Origin: Geotrypetes seraphini
Taxonomy: Eukaryota; Chordata; Amphibia; Gymnophiona; Dermophiidae
Reading direction: 5' to 3'
Length of the DNA stretch: 64,000 bases
NCBI RefSeq assembly: GCF_902459505.1
Contig: NC_047095.1
Coordinates: forward strand, 120,535,380-120,599,379
Each line of letters opens with the position of its first letter. The stretch's first letter is position 1. A program made the translations under genes and the position numbers. Shown in pieces: positions 10,481 through 20,754 of the stretch. The notes under the pieces were generated by a model. It saw nothing but the letters and a program-made list of their open reading frames with translations. It was not told where the DNA came from and made no database searches.

Positions 10481-13400
10481 GTACCGAAACACCTTCCCCC
10501 CACGATAAAAATAGCAAATTATCAGTCATAAATAATATCGAAACTGAGAACCAGAGCATCTCGTTCTGAGTCAACGGGAGGTCAGCACCTAAGGGGATAG
10601 CTGGGTGAAAGGGTCTCAGTCTGACTCGGTAGGGAGAGGGGCAGTGAGTGGGAGACGGGGCACAGTGAAGAGAGATGCTATCAGGGGAGATGAAGTGAGG
10701 CTCAGTCAGGAGAGATGCTGTTAGAAAGGAATGAACTGATTATGAGTTATGAAAGATGCAACTTCTAAGGGGGCCATGGAACTAGGACTCCCCCCTCCCC
10801 CCATGCACTGAAATCCAGGTAGCTGTGAGGAAAGAAGGAGGGGAAACAGCCTTGGAAGTCTTCTAGAACATCCCAGGGATTTGGGCTGACTGGTTAATAT
10901 TGGTTTCTTCCCTGCATAGGTACTGGGAGAGGTGGCCAAGTCATGTGCCGTGCTGGTGGAGAGCCTCAGCGATGAGGTAACCTGTCCCGTCTGCCTGCAG
11001 TTTTTCCAGGACCCCGTGAGACTGGAGTGTGAGCACAACTTCTGTCTGGCCTGCATCACCCGCTGCTGGGAGTGCGCTGGGAGCGCCTACACCTGCCCGC
11101 TGTGCCGGGAGACCTGCCCCCAGCTTCCACCCAAGAGCAACCGGCTGCTGGCCAGCATCGCCGAGCGAGTGCGCAGCCTGTGCGTGGAGCCCGTCTCCGC
11201 AGGGGCCCCGGTCTGCGCCAAGCATGAAGAGAAACTGAAGCTGTTCTGCGAAGAGGACGGGGAGCCCCTCTGTGTGGTGTGCGGGGTTTCCAAGGAGCAC
11301 AAGGGCCACACGGTGACACCCCTGCATGAGGCAGCAGAGCTGATAAAGGTGAGACAGAGAGGAGGCTGCCTATGTGACAGCACAGAGCTAAGACATCTTC
11401 AGAACCTGGTTCGAATTCCACCCCTCCCATCCCCATCTGACAATTTATTGGTGAGATAACAGAGCTGCGACATATACAGTAATAAATTCTAACCCTGCTG
11501 TTAAGTGTAGTTACTTACCTGTAACGTAGGTTCTCCGTGGACAGCAGGATAGACAGCTACATGGAGAACCTACGTTACAGGTAAGTAACTACACTTTTTC
11601 ACACGCAGAGCTGTGACACCTACAGACGCCAGTTCCAATCCCACCACCGACTCAGACTCTGAATAAATATGTCGTTCCGTGCTGGCTCAGAACAATAGCT
11701 CTTCAATTCTGGGTCCGCTCAGAAATGCCCGGCAGAACTAAAAATCAGAAAATTCCATCCCTTGTTGCCAAGTCGCGGAACTTAGAGGTAGCGAACCCCC
11801 AGGCCTGCGGGCCTTCCTAATAATTGTTAGCTGACCGGCCCTCCGGGAACTTGCCCACCTCCTTGACTGCATCCTCTGGCAACGAATTCTACAGTTTAAT
11901 TGCGTGCTAACTTCAAAAAAAAAAAAATAGGGCCTGGTAGTCAAAATGATTTCATCAGGCAGGAGTGGCTGAGCAGGTCAGGAGGGGATTATGAAGTAGC
12001 AGTTGGCCAGACAGTGCCATTTAAATGTCCCCTCCGACTGCTGCAGCCCTGGCCAGTTAGTGCCAGGGCGGTCTAACAAGTTATGCGTGCCAGAACCCAC
12101 AGGGCTAACTGGGGTCACCGTATTTGTGAAGACAAAAAAGAGGACCCATGACCCTGCTCAGGACCCATCTACCCCGGCCTTACCCTCACTGGCTGAATAT
12201 TGATCCATATTTCCTTAATTTTTTTTTTTTTTAACCTGATACATGTAAAGTCTTTAAAACTTTACTGTTTTCACAATATTTAAACGGCTTACCTATGTAA
12301 CCAATTAACTGACAGCATTGTAAGATCTATTTTGATGACAGATTAGGAACATAAGAACATAAGAATTTGCCGCTGCTGGGTCAGACCAGTGGTTCATCGT
12401 CCCAGCAGTCAACTCCCGCGGTGGCCTCCGGGTCAAAGACCAATGCCCTGAGAACAGCCCTGCCTGCATACATTCCGGTTCAACAGGAACCGGTCCAACT
12501 TTGTCTTGAATCCCTGGAGGGTGTTTTCCCTCTATAACAGCCTCCGGAAGAGCGTTCCAGTTTTCCACCACTCTCTGGGTGAAGAAGAACTTCCTTACGT
12601 TTATACAGAATCTATCCCCTTTCAACTTTAGAGAGTGCCCCTTCGTTCTCCCTACCTTGGAGAGGGTGAACAACCTTTCTCTATCTACTAAGTCTATTCC
12701 CTTCATTATCTTGAATGTTTTGATCATGTCCCCTCTCAGTCTCCTCTTTTCAAGGGAGAAGAGGCCCAGTTTCTCTAATCTCTCATCATATGGCAACTCC
12801 TCCAGCCCCTTAACCATTTTAGTCGCTCTTCTCTGGACCCTTTCGAGTAGTACCGTGTCCTTCTTCATGTACGGCGACCAGTGCTGGACGCAGTATTCCA
12901 GGTGGGGGTGTACCATGGCCCAGTACAGCCGCATGATAACCTTCTCCGATCTGTTCGTGATCCCCTTCTTAATCATTCCTAGCATTCTGGTCACCCTTTT
13001 CGCATCCGCCGTGCATTTGCGCAGACAGCTTCATTGACTTGTCAACTAGTACTCCCAAGTCTCTTTCCTGGGGGGTCTCTCCGAGTACCACACCAGACAT
13101 CCTGTATTTGTGCATAAGATTTTTGTTACCAGCATGCATAACCTTACACTTATCTACGTTAAACCCATGTCACGGCCCATTTTTCGAGCGTGTTTATGTC
13201 ACGTTTGCAGATGTTTGCAATCCTCCTGTGTCTTCACTACTCTGAATAACTTCGTATCATCTGCAAATTTAATCACCTCACTCGTCATACCAATTTCCAG
13301 ATCGTTTATAAATACAGTGGTGCCTCGCATAACGGACGCCTCGTACAGCGAACGCTGCGCATAACGAACATTTTGTCTTGCTCCCTATAACGAACTTCGT

Positions 13401-16400
13401 TTCACACAACGAAGTCGCCCGAGGGGCCCGGGGGGGGGCGGAACTACTCTCGCCGAAGCCGGGAACAGCAGCACCCTCCTGTCTGAATGCAGTGTTCCAT
13501 CATCTCCCTCCACCTTACCTTAGATGCCGAGTTTTCCGGCTTTCTTTTTCGGCCAGCCACACACTTTCAAAGAGCAGCACATGCGCGCATGCTCTGTTGT
13601 TCAATCTTCTCCTCTGACGCAACCGGAAACCGGAAGTTGCAGGAGAGGAGAACATTGATCAACTTCAGCAGCTGCGCGTGCACAGCTTTTTGAAAGCGTG
13701 CGGCTGGGTGAAAAAGAAAGCTGGCAAACTCTGCATATAAGGTGAGGTGGAGGGAGGGAAATGTAGGGCTGCAGAACGAATTATTTTCTTTTACATGTAT
13801 TCTTATGGGAAAACGTGTTTCACACAACGAACGTTTCACATAACAAACTTGCTCCTGGAACGGATTAAGTTCGTTGTGTGAGGCACCACTGTATGTTGAA
13901 GAACACGGGTCCAAGCACCGAACCCTGCGGCACTGCACTGGTGACACTTTTCCAGTCCGAGCATTGTCCATTTACTCCCACTCTCTGTTTCCTATCCAGT
14001 AGCCAATTTTTAATCCACTTGAGTATTTCACCTTCGATTCCATGGCTTGCAAGTTTTCGAAGTAGTCGTTCATGTGGAACCTAGCCGAACGCCTTCTTTA
14101 TTTTCATGCATATTCTGGTCTTTGACCACTTGTAAACCGAGTCGAGAGATGACCCGGTATATAAATTGAAAACTAGATTAGATTACATGTTGGTTTCATG
14201 GAATGTTCCCTCACTCTCATAGTAGATGACAGCAAATAGGATTTTATAATCCTCTGTAATATCTCCTCCCACTCATGTCCAAGTTAAAGAGCCCTAACTT
14301 TTTTGGTCTTTCATCAAGAAGAAGCCATTCCATGTCTTCTGTCATGTTGGTTCTGTTCTGTGTTGACTCAAGAGTTGTAATTGGGAAGGAGGGAGGTGGA
14401 CTGGAAAGGGGGAGGGGGCTGACCCTCATATACGAGGGTCATTTCATAAATAATGCACACTATTATTTTTTTTTTTTTAATTATTTACATGTTTTGGGGT
14501 TTTTTTCCAAAGTATTTCTTTACAGTCCTTCAATATAGTCTCCCTGCTTTGCAATGGCCAAATCCCAATGTCCAGGAAGATTCATTATTGCATCCAAGAC
14601 ACCATTTTTATTCAGTTGCCAAATGGCTCGGGTACCGGCGGAAGAAAGCTCTTCCAGAGATGCAAAATGATGTCCACGCAAAGGTTGTTTCAACTTTGGA
14701 AAAAGGTTGAAGTCTGGTGGACTTATGTCTGGACTGTAGGGAGCATGAGATAACACCTCCCAGCCGTATTCGCACAGTTTTTCAATGACGACATTCCCAA
14801 GCATTGTCGTGAAGAATGAGGGACCCATCCAAGATCAACCGAGGTTGGGCTTTGTGCATTTTTCTGCGCATTTTTTGCAAAAAATCACAATAATACACTG
14901 CTGTGACACTTTGTCTGTGATGATGATGCCTTCATGATCATAAGCAAAAATCATCATTTGTTTGACTTTTGATTGAGCTCGTCAAAATTTTTTTGGTTGT
15001 GGGGAAGTTGGAGCTCTCCACTCGTTGGACTGTGATTTCAGCTTCAGCTCAAAGGCTCAACAATGCCTGACCTTCAACGTCGAATCTTTGTTTCAGCATG
15101 GTTGCATTGTCCAGGCGTCTCTGATCGTCAACAGACACAGTACCCGAGACACCTGCAGCCTCCATTTCCCACGTTTGTCATAGCCACACTCTGTACACCA
15201 CAGAGCTCCTACGCACATGTCCTGTTGCTTCAAGCTCTGAAGTGAAAGTGAAAAAAGGTTTACTGCAATTACATCATCCACTCCCTAATGTTGCCAATCT
15301 GTGCATTCTTTCTGAAATGACCCTCGTATCATCTTATATGTCTGTGTAATTTCCAGGAGAAACTTCAGCAAGGCCTGTGTCATCTGAAAGAAAGGAGGGA
15401 GTCTGTCCAAGACACTCACGCTCAGCAGGAGGAGCTAATCCAGAACCTGAAGGTATCGCTTTGTGTATTTTTTTTCTTCTTTCTTTATAGGGATTTATTA
15501 AGGTTACAGCCAGTACAATTTTAGTAACAGCATAGCAAAAGTGAAATGAGCAAACATAACTATAAGTACAATCAATTAGGGAGTTGAATAGTGAGAGGGC
15601 GGAGGGGGTAGACCATGCCAGGTGCTCTCATGATGGGGTGACGGCACCTCTCCCTCTTTCAACCCATTCAACCCAATCTTTGCCAGCATGAGCAGCATTT
15701 CCTGCCTGCTGCTCACGCAGGCCTTAACGCTCCTTCTGACATCACTTCCTGGTCACGAGTCCAGGAAGTGATGTCAGAAGGAGCGCTGAGGCTGGCACAA
15801 GCGGTAGGTTGAGAGATGCTGTTCACTGCCGGTGGGAAGAAAGAGAGGTGCCGGCACCCCTACTAAGAGGTATGTGGGGGTTGCAAGACGCAGCAATGTC
15901 CTAGCCACCTCCTTCCCTCGCTACATTGTTGCAATTAGGTAAACTTGGAAATGACAACCTTAAAACCTAACCGTTTAGAAAATCTGGTAGCCCTAAGCCA
16001 TATTGTAAATCAGCAATTCTTGTTGATAACAGCCATCTTGCCTACAGGGGAACTTAATTTCCCATAGCTGTTCTTGTATAATATATGTTGTAATGTGTGT
16101 GGGATCAATGGAGAAAGAAGGCATCTTCTTCCTCGGTGAAATGACTCCTCCTTTACTGGCCCTGCAGGAGGAGGCCTCCAGGCTAAGGGAGCACATCCTG
16201 TCTGAATACCAGAAGCTAAGGAAGTTCCTGGAGGAGGAGGAGGAGGCCCTGCTGGTACAGCTCCTGGCTGAGGAGCAAAGGATTCTGGGAGAAATGCAGA
16301 AGGCAGTCCAGGATCTGCACCGGGAGAAGGCCGCACTGGATCAGGAAATTCAGTGGTACCAGGACAAGCTGTCAGTAAAGGACATGGACATCTTACTGAA

Positions 16401-19400
16401 GGTAAAAGAAGATCTTGGCCCTAGGAGACCATGCAAGGATCAAGAGGAGGGAGAAAAATGTCTGAAACTTAGAATGGAGACAAATGTGGTATAATAACTT
16501 TATATGAAGAATACCGTGCGCCTCTTCCTTTCTAACTGTTCCCCTCTCTTTGTTCCCTCAGGATCTCATGGCGCTGAAGGACAGGTAAGCCAAGCCCTAC
16601 TCGCGACAGGCGCGCTGCCTCCTGCCGCATGTGGTCTGTCCACGCTGACATGTGGGCCTCTTTCTCACTGTTATTTCAGGTGGAATCAAGGATCCCGGGA
16701 GTGGTCTGTAGTGTCGGAGCCCCTGAGCCACGGGGTCTTCAAAGGGCCCCTGCAGTACGCAGCCTGGAAGAAGATGAAGTCGTTAATTCATCCTGGTAAG
16801 CAGAACATAAATCACAGTACAATGACACTTATCTATTTACAACTTTTTTTATATATCATTCACAAAAAAAAAAACCCCACAAAACAGTTTACATCAATTA
16901 AAACATACATAAGATAAAAAGTAACCATATCATAAAATCTACATAATTAAACAATTTCTTCTCTTCGAATGTCAACCAAGATTACAATAGCAAACGTGGT
17001 TAAGCAGATTCTTTTCTTCCAATACCTTCTAATAACTCACAAAAATGCTGCGTTTTTAACTGCTTCTTCAACTGAAACCAGTTTCCACGCAGTCGTAACT
17101 GGCCCGCCCGGGCATTCCACATTTTAACCCCAGCAACGCAGAAAGTCATCGCTCTAGTGTCTGCATCATTTCCCTGCACTACTGGATTTAACAGCTTTTG
17201 ATTTTCAGATCGTAAAGATCTATTCGGCTTCTAGAGTGCCATGCTTAGGGTGCGATTTGAGGAGGCTTTTCGAAACCCAAAGTGCCAGGTTTTGAAAAGC
17301 CGTCTGGGGAAATGGTGTTTGATGGTAGATAGTCTGGTGGACCACAGAAACAATTTTATGTTGTAGCCCAGTAATGTAATGTAATTTATATCTTATATAC
17401 CGCTACATCCGTTAGGTTCTAAGCGGTTTGAAGAAAATATACATTAAGATTATAAATGAGAAGTAAGAAGGTACTTAAAAAATTCCCTTACTGTCCCGAA
17501 GGCTCACAATCTAACTAAAGTACCTGGAAATTAATAAAGAAGAGAAAATAAAGATGGTTGAAAAAAGAAAAATTCTATGTGAACTTATAGGATGGAAATT
17601 AAACTGACAGTGAAGAACTGTATGAAAAATACATATGGAATGCAGTTAGAGAGGGTAGGTTACAATCTATTGATGGTATTTGTTTAATTGGAAGGTGTTA
17701 AGGTGGGTAATTTGGGGGAAGGTTATCTGAAGGTAGGTGAATCTTCTGGAGGTAAAAGAGGAGGGGTTAAGATATTTGGATGAATTTTTTGAAAAGCAGG
17801 GTTTTGATTTCTTTTCTGAATGTTTTGAAGTTGTCTGATATTGTCATAAGATTGGAGATGGAATGGTTGATTTTTGCTGCTTGTGTTGCCAGAAGGTTGT
17901 CAAACATTTTCTTGCGTTGTGTGCCTTTGAGTGGGGGGAAGGCGAAAGGGTTCAAGGTTCTTCAAGCACCGGTCTGTGGATCAGTGCCGGTCCACAGAAA
18001 TTTCCTGCCGGTCCACAGGGCCAGCACGTGCATCAGGCCCAAAACAGTGTTCTTCAACCGCCGGTCCACGGTGTGATCGATGCGGCGTCATCTTTGAGCC
18101 AGTTCCCTCTTCCTCACTAATTCAGTGCACAAAGCCACAGGCAGTGGCTCCTAGGTGCATCCTGCGCCTGGACCGGAAGCCTTGGGTTCCAGATGAGGCG
18201 CGGGACACGCAAGGAGCCGCTGCCCACAGCTTTGTGCACTGCATCAGTGAGGAAGAGGGAGCCGGCCTGAAGATAACACCGGGGGGGGGGGGGCATAAAA
18301 TGGCCAGGTGGGAGCAGGCCAGAAGGTAAGGCATAGCATGGAGGGAGGGAATGATTTTATTTTTGAATTTAGTGATTGAATTATGTCAATTTTGAGAATT
18401 TACATCTGCTGTCAATGTGCTTTGTGTAGTTTAATTTTGTGGTTAACCATTATGTGTTGTTAATAAGATTATATTGTGTGTATCTATGAAAAATGAATGG
18501 AAAAAATAGTGTTACAATTAGTACTATTTTGGGGGCGGGGTCTGGGGTGGAGATTGGGTAGAGATGGGCCCACGACTTAGCCCAGTGTTCTTCAACCGCC
18601 GGTCCGCGGACCAATGCCGGTCCACAAAATAATTCTTTTTTTTCTGCGGGTCCATATGTGTAAAAAGGTTGAAGAACACTGTTGTAGCCAAAATGAAACT
18701 GGTAACCAGTGGAATTGCTTCAGAATTGGCGTGATATGTGCCATTCTGCCAACTCCCATTAACCTAGCTGCGACATTTTTAACCAATTGTAACGCTCTAC
18801 CTCTTGTTATTAACTATTTCAATGACTATGAAGTCTGCTTCTATATGTATGTAACACAGTGGTGTCGTAAGGGGGGGGGTGGATGCCCCTCTTGATAGTG
18901 GTCCTCCTCTACTGTAATATTCCTGCTGTCACACCTGCATTGGCTCTTCTTCTGATTTCACTTCCTGGACCCACGCCTAGGAAGTGATGTCAGAGGGAGA
19001 GCCCATGCAGGCACGGCAGCAGGTTGGGATTGCTGCTCACGCATGTGGCAGTGGGGGGGGGGGGGCGAGGAATGAGCATGTAGGGATGGGGTGGAGAAAA
19101 GAGTGGGGGAAGGGCACCACCACCCCGGGCACCTTCCACCCTCACCTCGCCACTGTACGTGCATCCATTTGTATATGAAAGTTCTCACAGACACACAAGT
19201 GTACACAGATACGTGTACTTGTGCCAGTCACAGACACTGAAACAGGGGCTCAGAGGAAAGGGTCTATGTTCCAGGTGTGTAACTTAGTGCTGTGTGTGTG
19301 TGACGGAGCGTGAGTTTGCACACTCTGCTTCTGTCCTCAGCGAACGCCGCCAGCTGCACCGTTGCAGCAGGGATGGGGTTAACCACATCCCCTCCCTTAT

Positions 19401-20197
19401 TCTCACATTAACTTGCACTTTTGTCGTCCCTCCACAAGTGCAGAGTCAGGCCTGTATGTGGGTTTGTATGTGCGAGGAGCTCTGCATTTCATGGGTGTCT
19501 CAGTGTGCGCAGGTCTGTGGTTGTATCTGCAGAGCTCCGAGTCTCCCCCTTTCTGCGCCCAGCGCCCTGGTGCCAAAACTCTGACGAGCGAGAAACGGGG
19601 CACAAAGCTTGTGAAAGGGAGACAACTTTCAAATGAGTGTGAGTGACCCTTTCTGCGGTGAGAACGACACAAGCCCATCCGGAAGGGCCAGTTAATCCCA
19701 TAACGTACTCTTTTCTCTCCGCAGGAGGAGCCGCCCTGACCTTCGACCCCCTCTCGGCTAATCCATACCTGGTTCTATCAGAAGATGGGACGAGTGCCCG
19801 GTACTCCTACACGTCTCAGCCGCGACTGGAGAGCCCTGGGCGCTTTGCGTTCTGCGCTTGCGTGCTGGCCTGTCAGGGCTTCTCCTCGGGCTGCCATTAC
19901 TGGGAAGTGGACGTGGGGGATCGGCCAGACTGGGACATCGGGGTGGCCCAGGAGTCCGTAGACAGAGAGGGCTGGCTTGTCCTCACCCCCGACAACGGCT
20001 ACTGGACTTTTGGGCAGGTTGCCTGTGGCACTGTCGGCGTTTACCTCGACTATGAGGCCGGACGGGTGTCCTTTTATGATGCAGGGACAATGGAGCACCT
20101 CCGCACCCTCACTGGCTCATTCTCCGAGAAACTCTACCCCTTCTTCTTCCCAAGTGGGGACTGTAAAGCCAAACCGCTCCGGCTGCTGCAGCCTTAA
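10463..20197 (+). CDS. Class-IV TRIM protein (RING, B-box 2, coiled coil, PRY-SPRY), A33/NF7-like
   Basis: Probable RING-type E3 ubiquitin ligase. Coding exons: 10463-10480, 10920-11348, 15357-15452, 16168-16401, 16562-16584, 16680-16795, 19725-20197; all phases agree and give 462 residues. RING (residues 28-68) has CPVC, CEHNFC, LAC and CPLC. B-box 2 (about 100-143) has CAKHEEKLKLFCEEDGEPLC and HKGH. A coiled coil fills residues 150-259. PRY-SPRY from about 290 has LTFDP, LVLSED, YWEVDVGD, NGYW, YLDYEAGRVSFYD and LYPFFF. The 96, 234, 23 and 116-nt exons follow the classic TRIM pattern (96, 231, 23, about 116). GPLQYAAWKKM and WEVDVGD recall amphibian A33/NF7-type TRIMs, but I cannot assign an orthologue. 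Exon 1 is the least certain part. The gene is divergent from C4. Confidence 0.88.
10920..11348 (+). CDS. TRIM coding exon 2 (RING and B-box)
   Basis: A CTTCCCTGCATAG acceptor and a GTGAGA donor bound 429 nt, 143 codons in phase 0. It holds the C3HC4 RING and B-box 2 and ends HEAAELIK. It is GC-rich compared with the flanking introns. Confidence 0.92.
11505..11600. mobile_element. Palindromic MITE with perfect splice donors on both strands
   Basis: GTAGTTACTTACCTGTAACG and its inverse CGTTACAGGTAAGTAACTAC form near-perfect arms. Each carries CAG/GTAAGT. It lies in the intron after the TRIM RING exon. Related halves are at 28900-28960 and 30547-30600. Confidence 0.75.
11601..12344. other. TRIM intron 2 sequence, no gene
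   Basis: Includes a decayed CR1-like stretch around 11840-11930 (CTCTGGCAACGAATTCTACA). Otherwise nothing I can name. Confidence 0.35.
12345..14110 (-). mobile_element. CR1-like LINE, 3' half, split by a Tigger-like MITE
   Basis: Minus-strand coding has WAMVHPHLEYCVQHWSPYMK, QRRATKMVKGLEELPYDERL and FSLEKRRLRGDMIKTFKIMK, the CR1 reverse-transcriptase end. Coding reads through 14110-13894 and 13313-12480, with the MITE between. The 3' end at 12345 has CTGCTGGGTCAGACCAGTGG on the plus strand. Confidence 0.9.
13315..13891. mobile_element. Tigger/pogo-like MITE (577 bp)
   Basis: Ends CAGTGGTGCCTCGCATAACG and TGTGTGAGGCACCACTG are inverted, with TA on each side (13313-13314, 13892-13893). It carries repeated ATAACGAAC-type motifs and no transposase. 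Confidence 0.88.
14120..14190 (+). mobile_element. Short LINE 3' tail
   Basis: TTGTAAACCGAGTCGAGAGA followed by CCCGGTATATAAATT is the L2-type 3' tail. Confidence 0.5.
14431..15328 (-). mobile_element. mariner element with decayed transposase
   Basis: Terminal CGAGGGTCATTTCATAAAT and TTTCTGAAATGACCCTCG are inverted and flanked by TA. On the minus strand 14828-14520 reads SHAPYSPDISPPDFNLFPKL, KQPLRGHHFASLEELSSAGT and KQGDYIEGL, the mariner catalytic and C-terminal end. The N-terminal part is degraded and the element, about 0.9 kb, is short for the usual 1.3 kb. Confidence 0.9.
15357..15452 (+). CDS. TRIM coding exon 3 (96 nt, coiled coil)
   Basis: A TAATTTCCAG acceptor and a GTATCG donor. 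It encodes EKLQQGLCHLKERRESVQDT then HAQQEELIQNLK. The 96-nt size is the TRIM signature. Its acceptor is about 30 bases from the end of a mariner. Confidence 0.93.
15590..15875. mobile_element. hAT MITE with CRE/ETS-like palindromic core
   Basis: Centre CTTCTGACATCACTTCCTGG is inverted as CCAGGAAGTGATGTCAGAAG. Its outer parts resemble 18857-19155 and 53538-53842. The ends are worn. Confidence 0.6.
16168..16401 (+). CDS. TRIM coding exon 4 (234 nt, coiled coil)
   Basis: A GCCCTGCAG acceptor and a GTAAAA donor. It starts EEASRLREHILSEYQKLRKF and ends SVKDMDILLK. It contains a GAG run coding EEEEE and heptad-like leucines. It has 78 codons, one more than the usual 77. Confidence 0.93.
16562..16584 (+). 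CDS. TRIM coding exon 5 (23 nt)
   Basis: A TTCCCTCAG acceptor and a GTAAGC donor bound exactly 23 nt coding DLMALKD plus two bases. The 23-nt exon is typical of class-IV TRIM genes. Confidence 0.9.
16680..16795 (+). CDS. TRIM coding exon 6 (116 nt)
   Basis: A TGTTATTTCAG acceptor and a GTAAGC donor. It encodes RWNQGSREWSVVSEPLSHGV then FKGPLQYAAWKKMKSLIHPG. The preceding AG joins the first G to give Arg. Confidence 0.9.
16830..17350 (-). mobile_element. L2-like LINE 3' fragment
   Basis: Antisense L2-type sequence with GGCATTCCACATTTTAACCC and AGAAAGTCATCGCTCTAGTG, ending in a run of short AT-rich tail sequence near 16870. The call rests on general likeness. Confidence 0.45.
17370..18830 (-). 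mobile_element. L2-like LINE 3' fragment split by a hAT element
   Basis: The minus strand reads MFDNLLATQAAKINHSISNL and FRKEIKTLLFKKFIQ at 17955-17767. Plus-strand AACTGGTAACCAGTGGAATT after 18690 continues the LINE. The hAT 17953-18681 lies between. Confidence 0.6.
17953..18681. mobile_element. hAT element/MITE composite (CCGGTCC family)
   Basis: TTCTTCAAGCACCGGTCTGT at the left and GTTGAAGAACACTG at the right, with an internal CAGTGTTCTTCAACCGCCGG at 18583. Shares internal blocks with 58778-59724. Confidence 0.65.
18857..19155. mobile_element. hAT MITE with CRE/ETS-like palindromic core
   Basis: Ends CAGTGGTGTCGTAAGGG and CACCTCGCCACTG. Core CACTTCCTGGACCCACGCCT then AGGAAGTGATGTCAGAGG. 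Target duplication is weak. Confidence 0.75.
19725..20197 (+). CDS. TRIM coding exon 7 (PRY-SPRY/B30.2) with stop
   Basis: A CTTTTCTCTCCGCAG acceptor. 473 nt encode the B30.2 domain, ending GDCKAKPLRLLQP and TAA at 20195-20197. It holds LTFDP, YWEVDVGDRPDWDIGV and YLDYEAGRVSFYDAG. It is GC-rich and free of repeats. Confidence 0.95.
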
Positions 20198-20295
20198 GCC
20201 ACCGGCGTCACATTCCAAGCATCCAGCATGAAACAACTGCCGCCAGCGATGCATCCCATGTTTCTACTGCACACCGATGTAACCAGTAACACATC
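20198..20295 (+). other. TRIM 3' UTR start
   Basis: Unique sequence after the TRIM stop, ended by a MITE at 20296. I found no convincing AATAAA before the LINE at 20755. Confidence 0.4.
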
Positions 20296-20652
20296 CAGTG
20301 GCATAGTAAGGGCAGTGGCACTCCCCTGTGCCCCCTGCGTCCTTCTTCCCACCCCCATTCCACACTTGCACTCTCCCTCCCCACCCCCCTGTACCTCCGC
20401 CAGCATGAGCGGCTTCAGCAGCATGCTCCTCGTGCCAGCGTTGACTTTCCCTCTGATGTCACTTCCTGGCCCCATGACCCGGAAGTGATTCAGAGGGGAA
20501 CCAGGCAGGCTTGCGCTAGCGAAGATAATACAGAGGTACAGGGTGCTGGGAAGGGATGGCACGAAAGTGGCATGGTGGGGTGGAGGAGGTGCCAGCGCCC
20601 TCACACCAACTTTGCACCCAGGGCGGTCCGCACCCCCCTTACTACTCCACTG
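20296..20652. mobile_element. hAT MITE with CRE/ETS-like core
   Basis: Ends CAGTGGCATAGTAAGGG and CCTTACTACTCCACTG. Target duplication AACACATC/GACACATC (7 of 8). Core CTGATGTCACTTCCTGGCCC. Begins about 100 bases after the TRIM stop. Confidence 0.85.
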
Positions 20653-20754
20653 GACACATCTCATGTTAAACCATTGTCTTCCCTCTGGGTTTCCCTTCTT
20701 CCCTCGCTCACTGACTTTGTTCTTCCCCTTCGTAGCTCGTTTGCAGATTCCAAT

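Noticed and set aside
10932-11459. RING frame starting at 10932 and running past the donor to 11459
   Set aside because: 10932 is GTG, not a usual vertebrate start, and the tail after 11348 is intron beyond a clear donor.
16093-16494. 133-codon frame starting with ATG at 16093
   Set aside because: The ATG is intronic; the coding exon starts at the acceptor, 16168.
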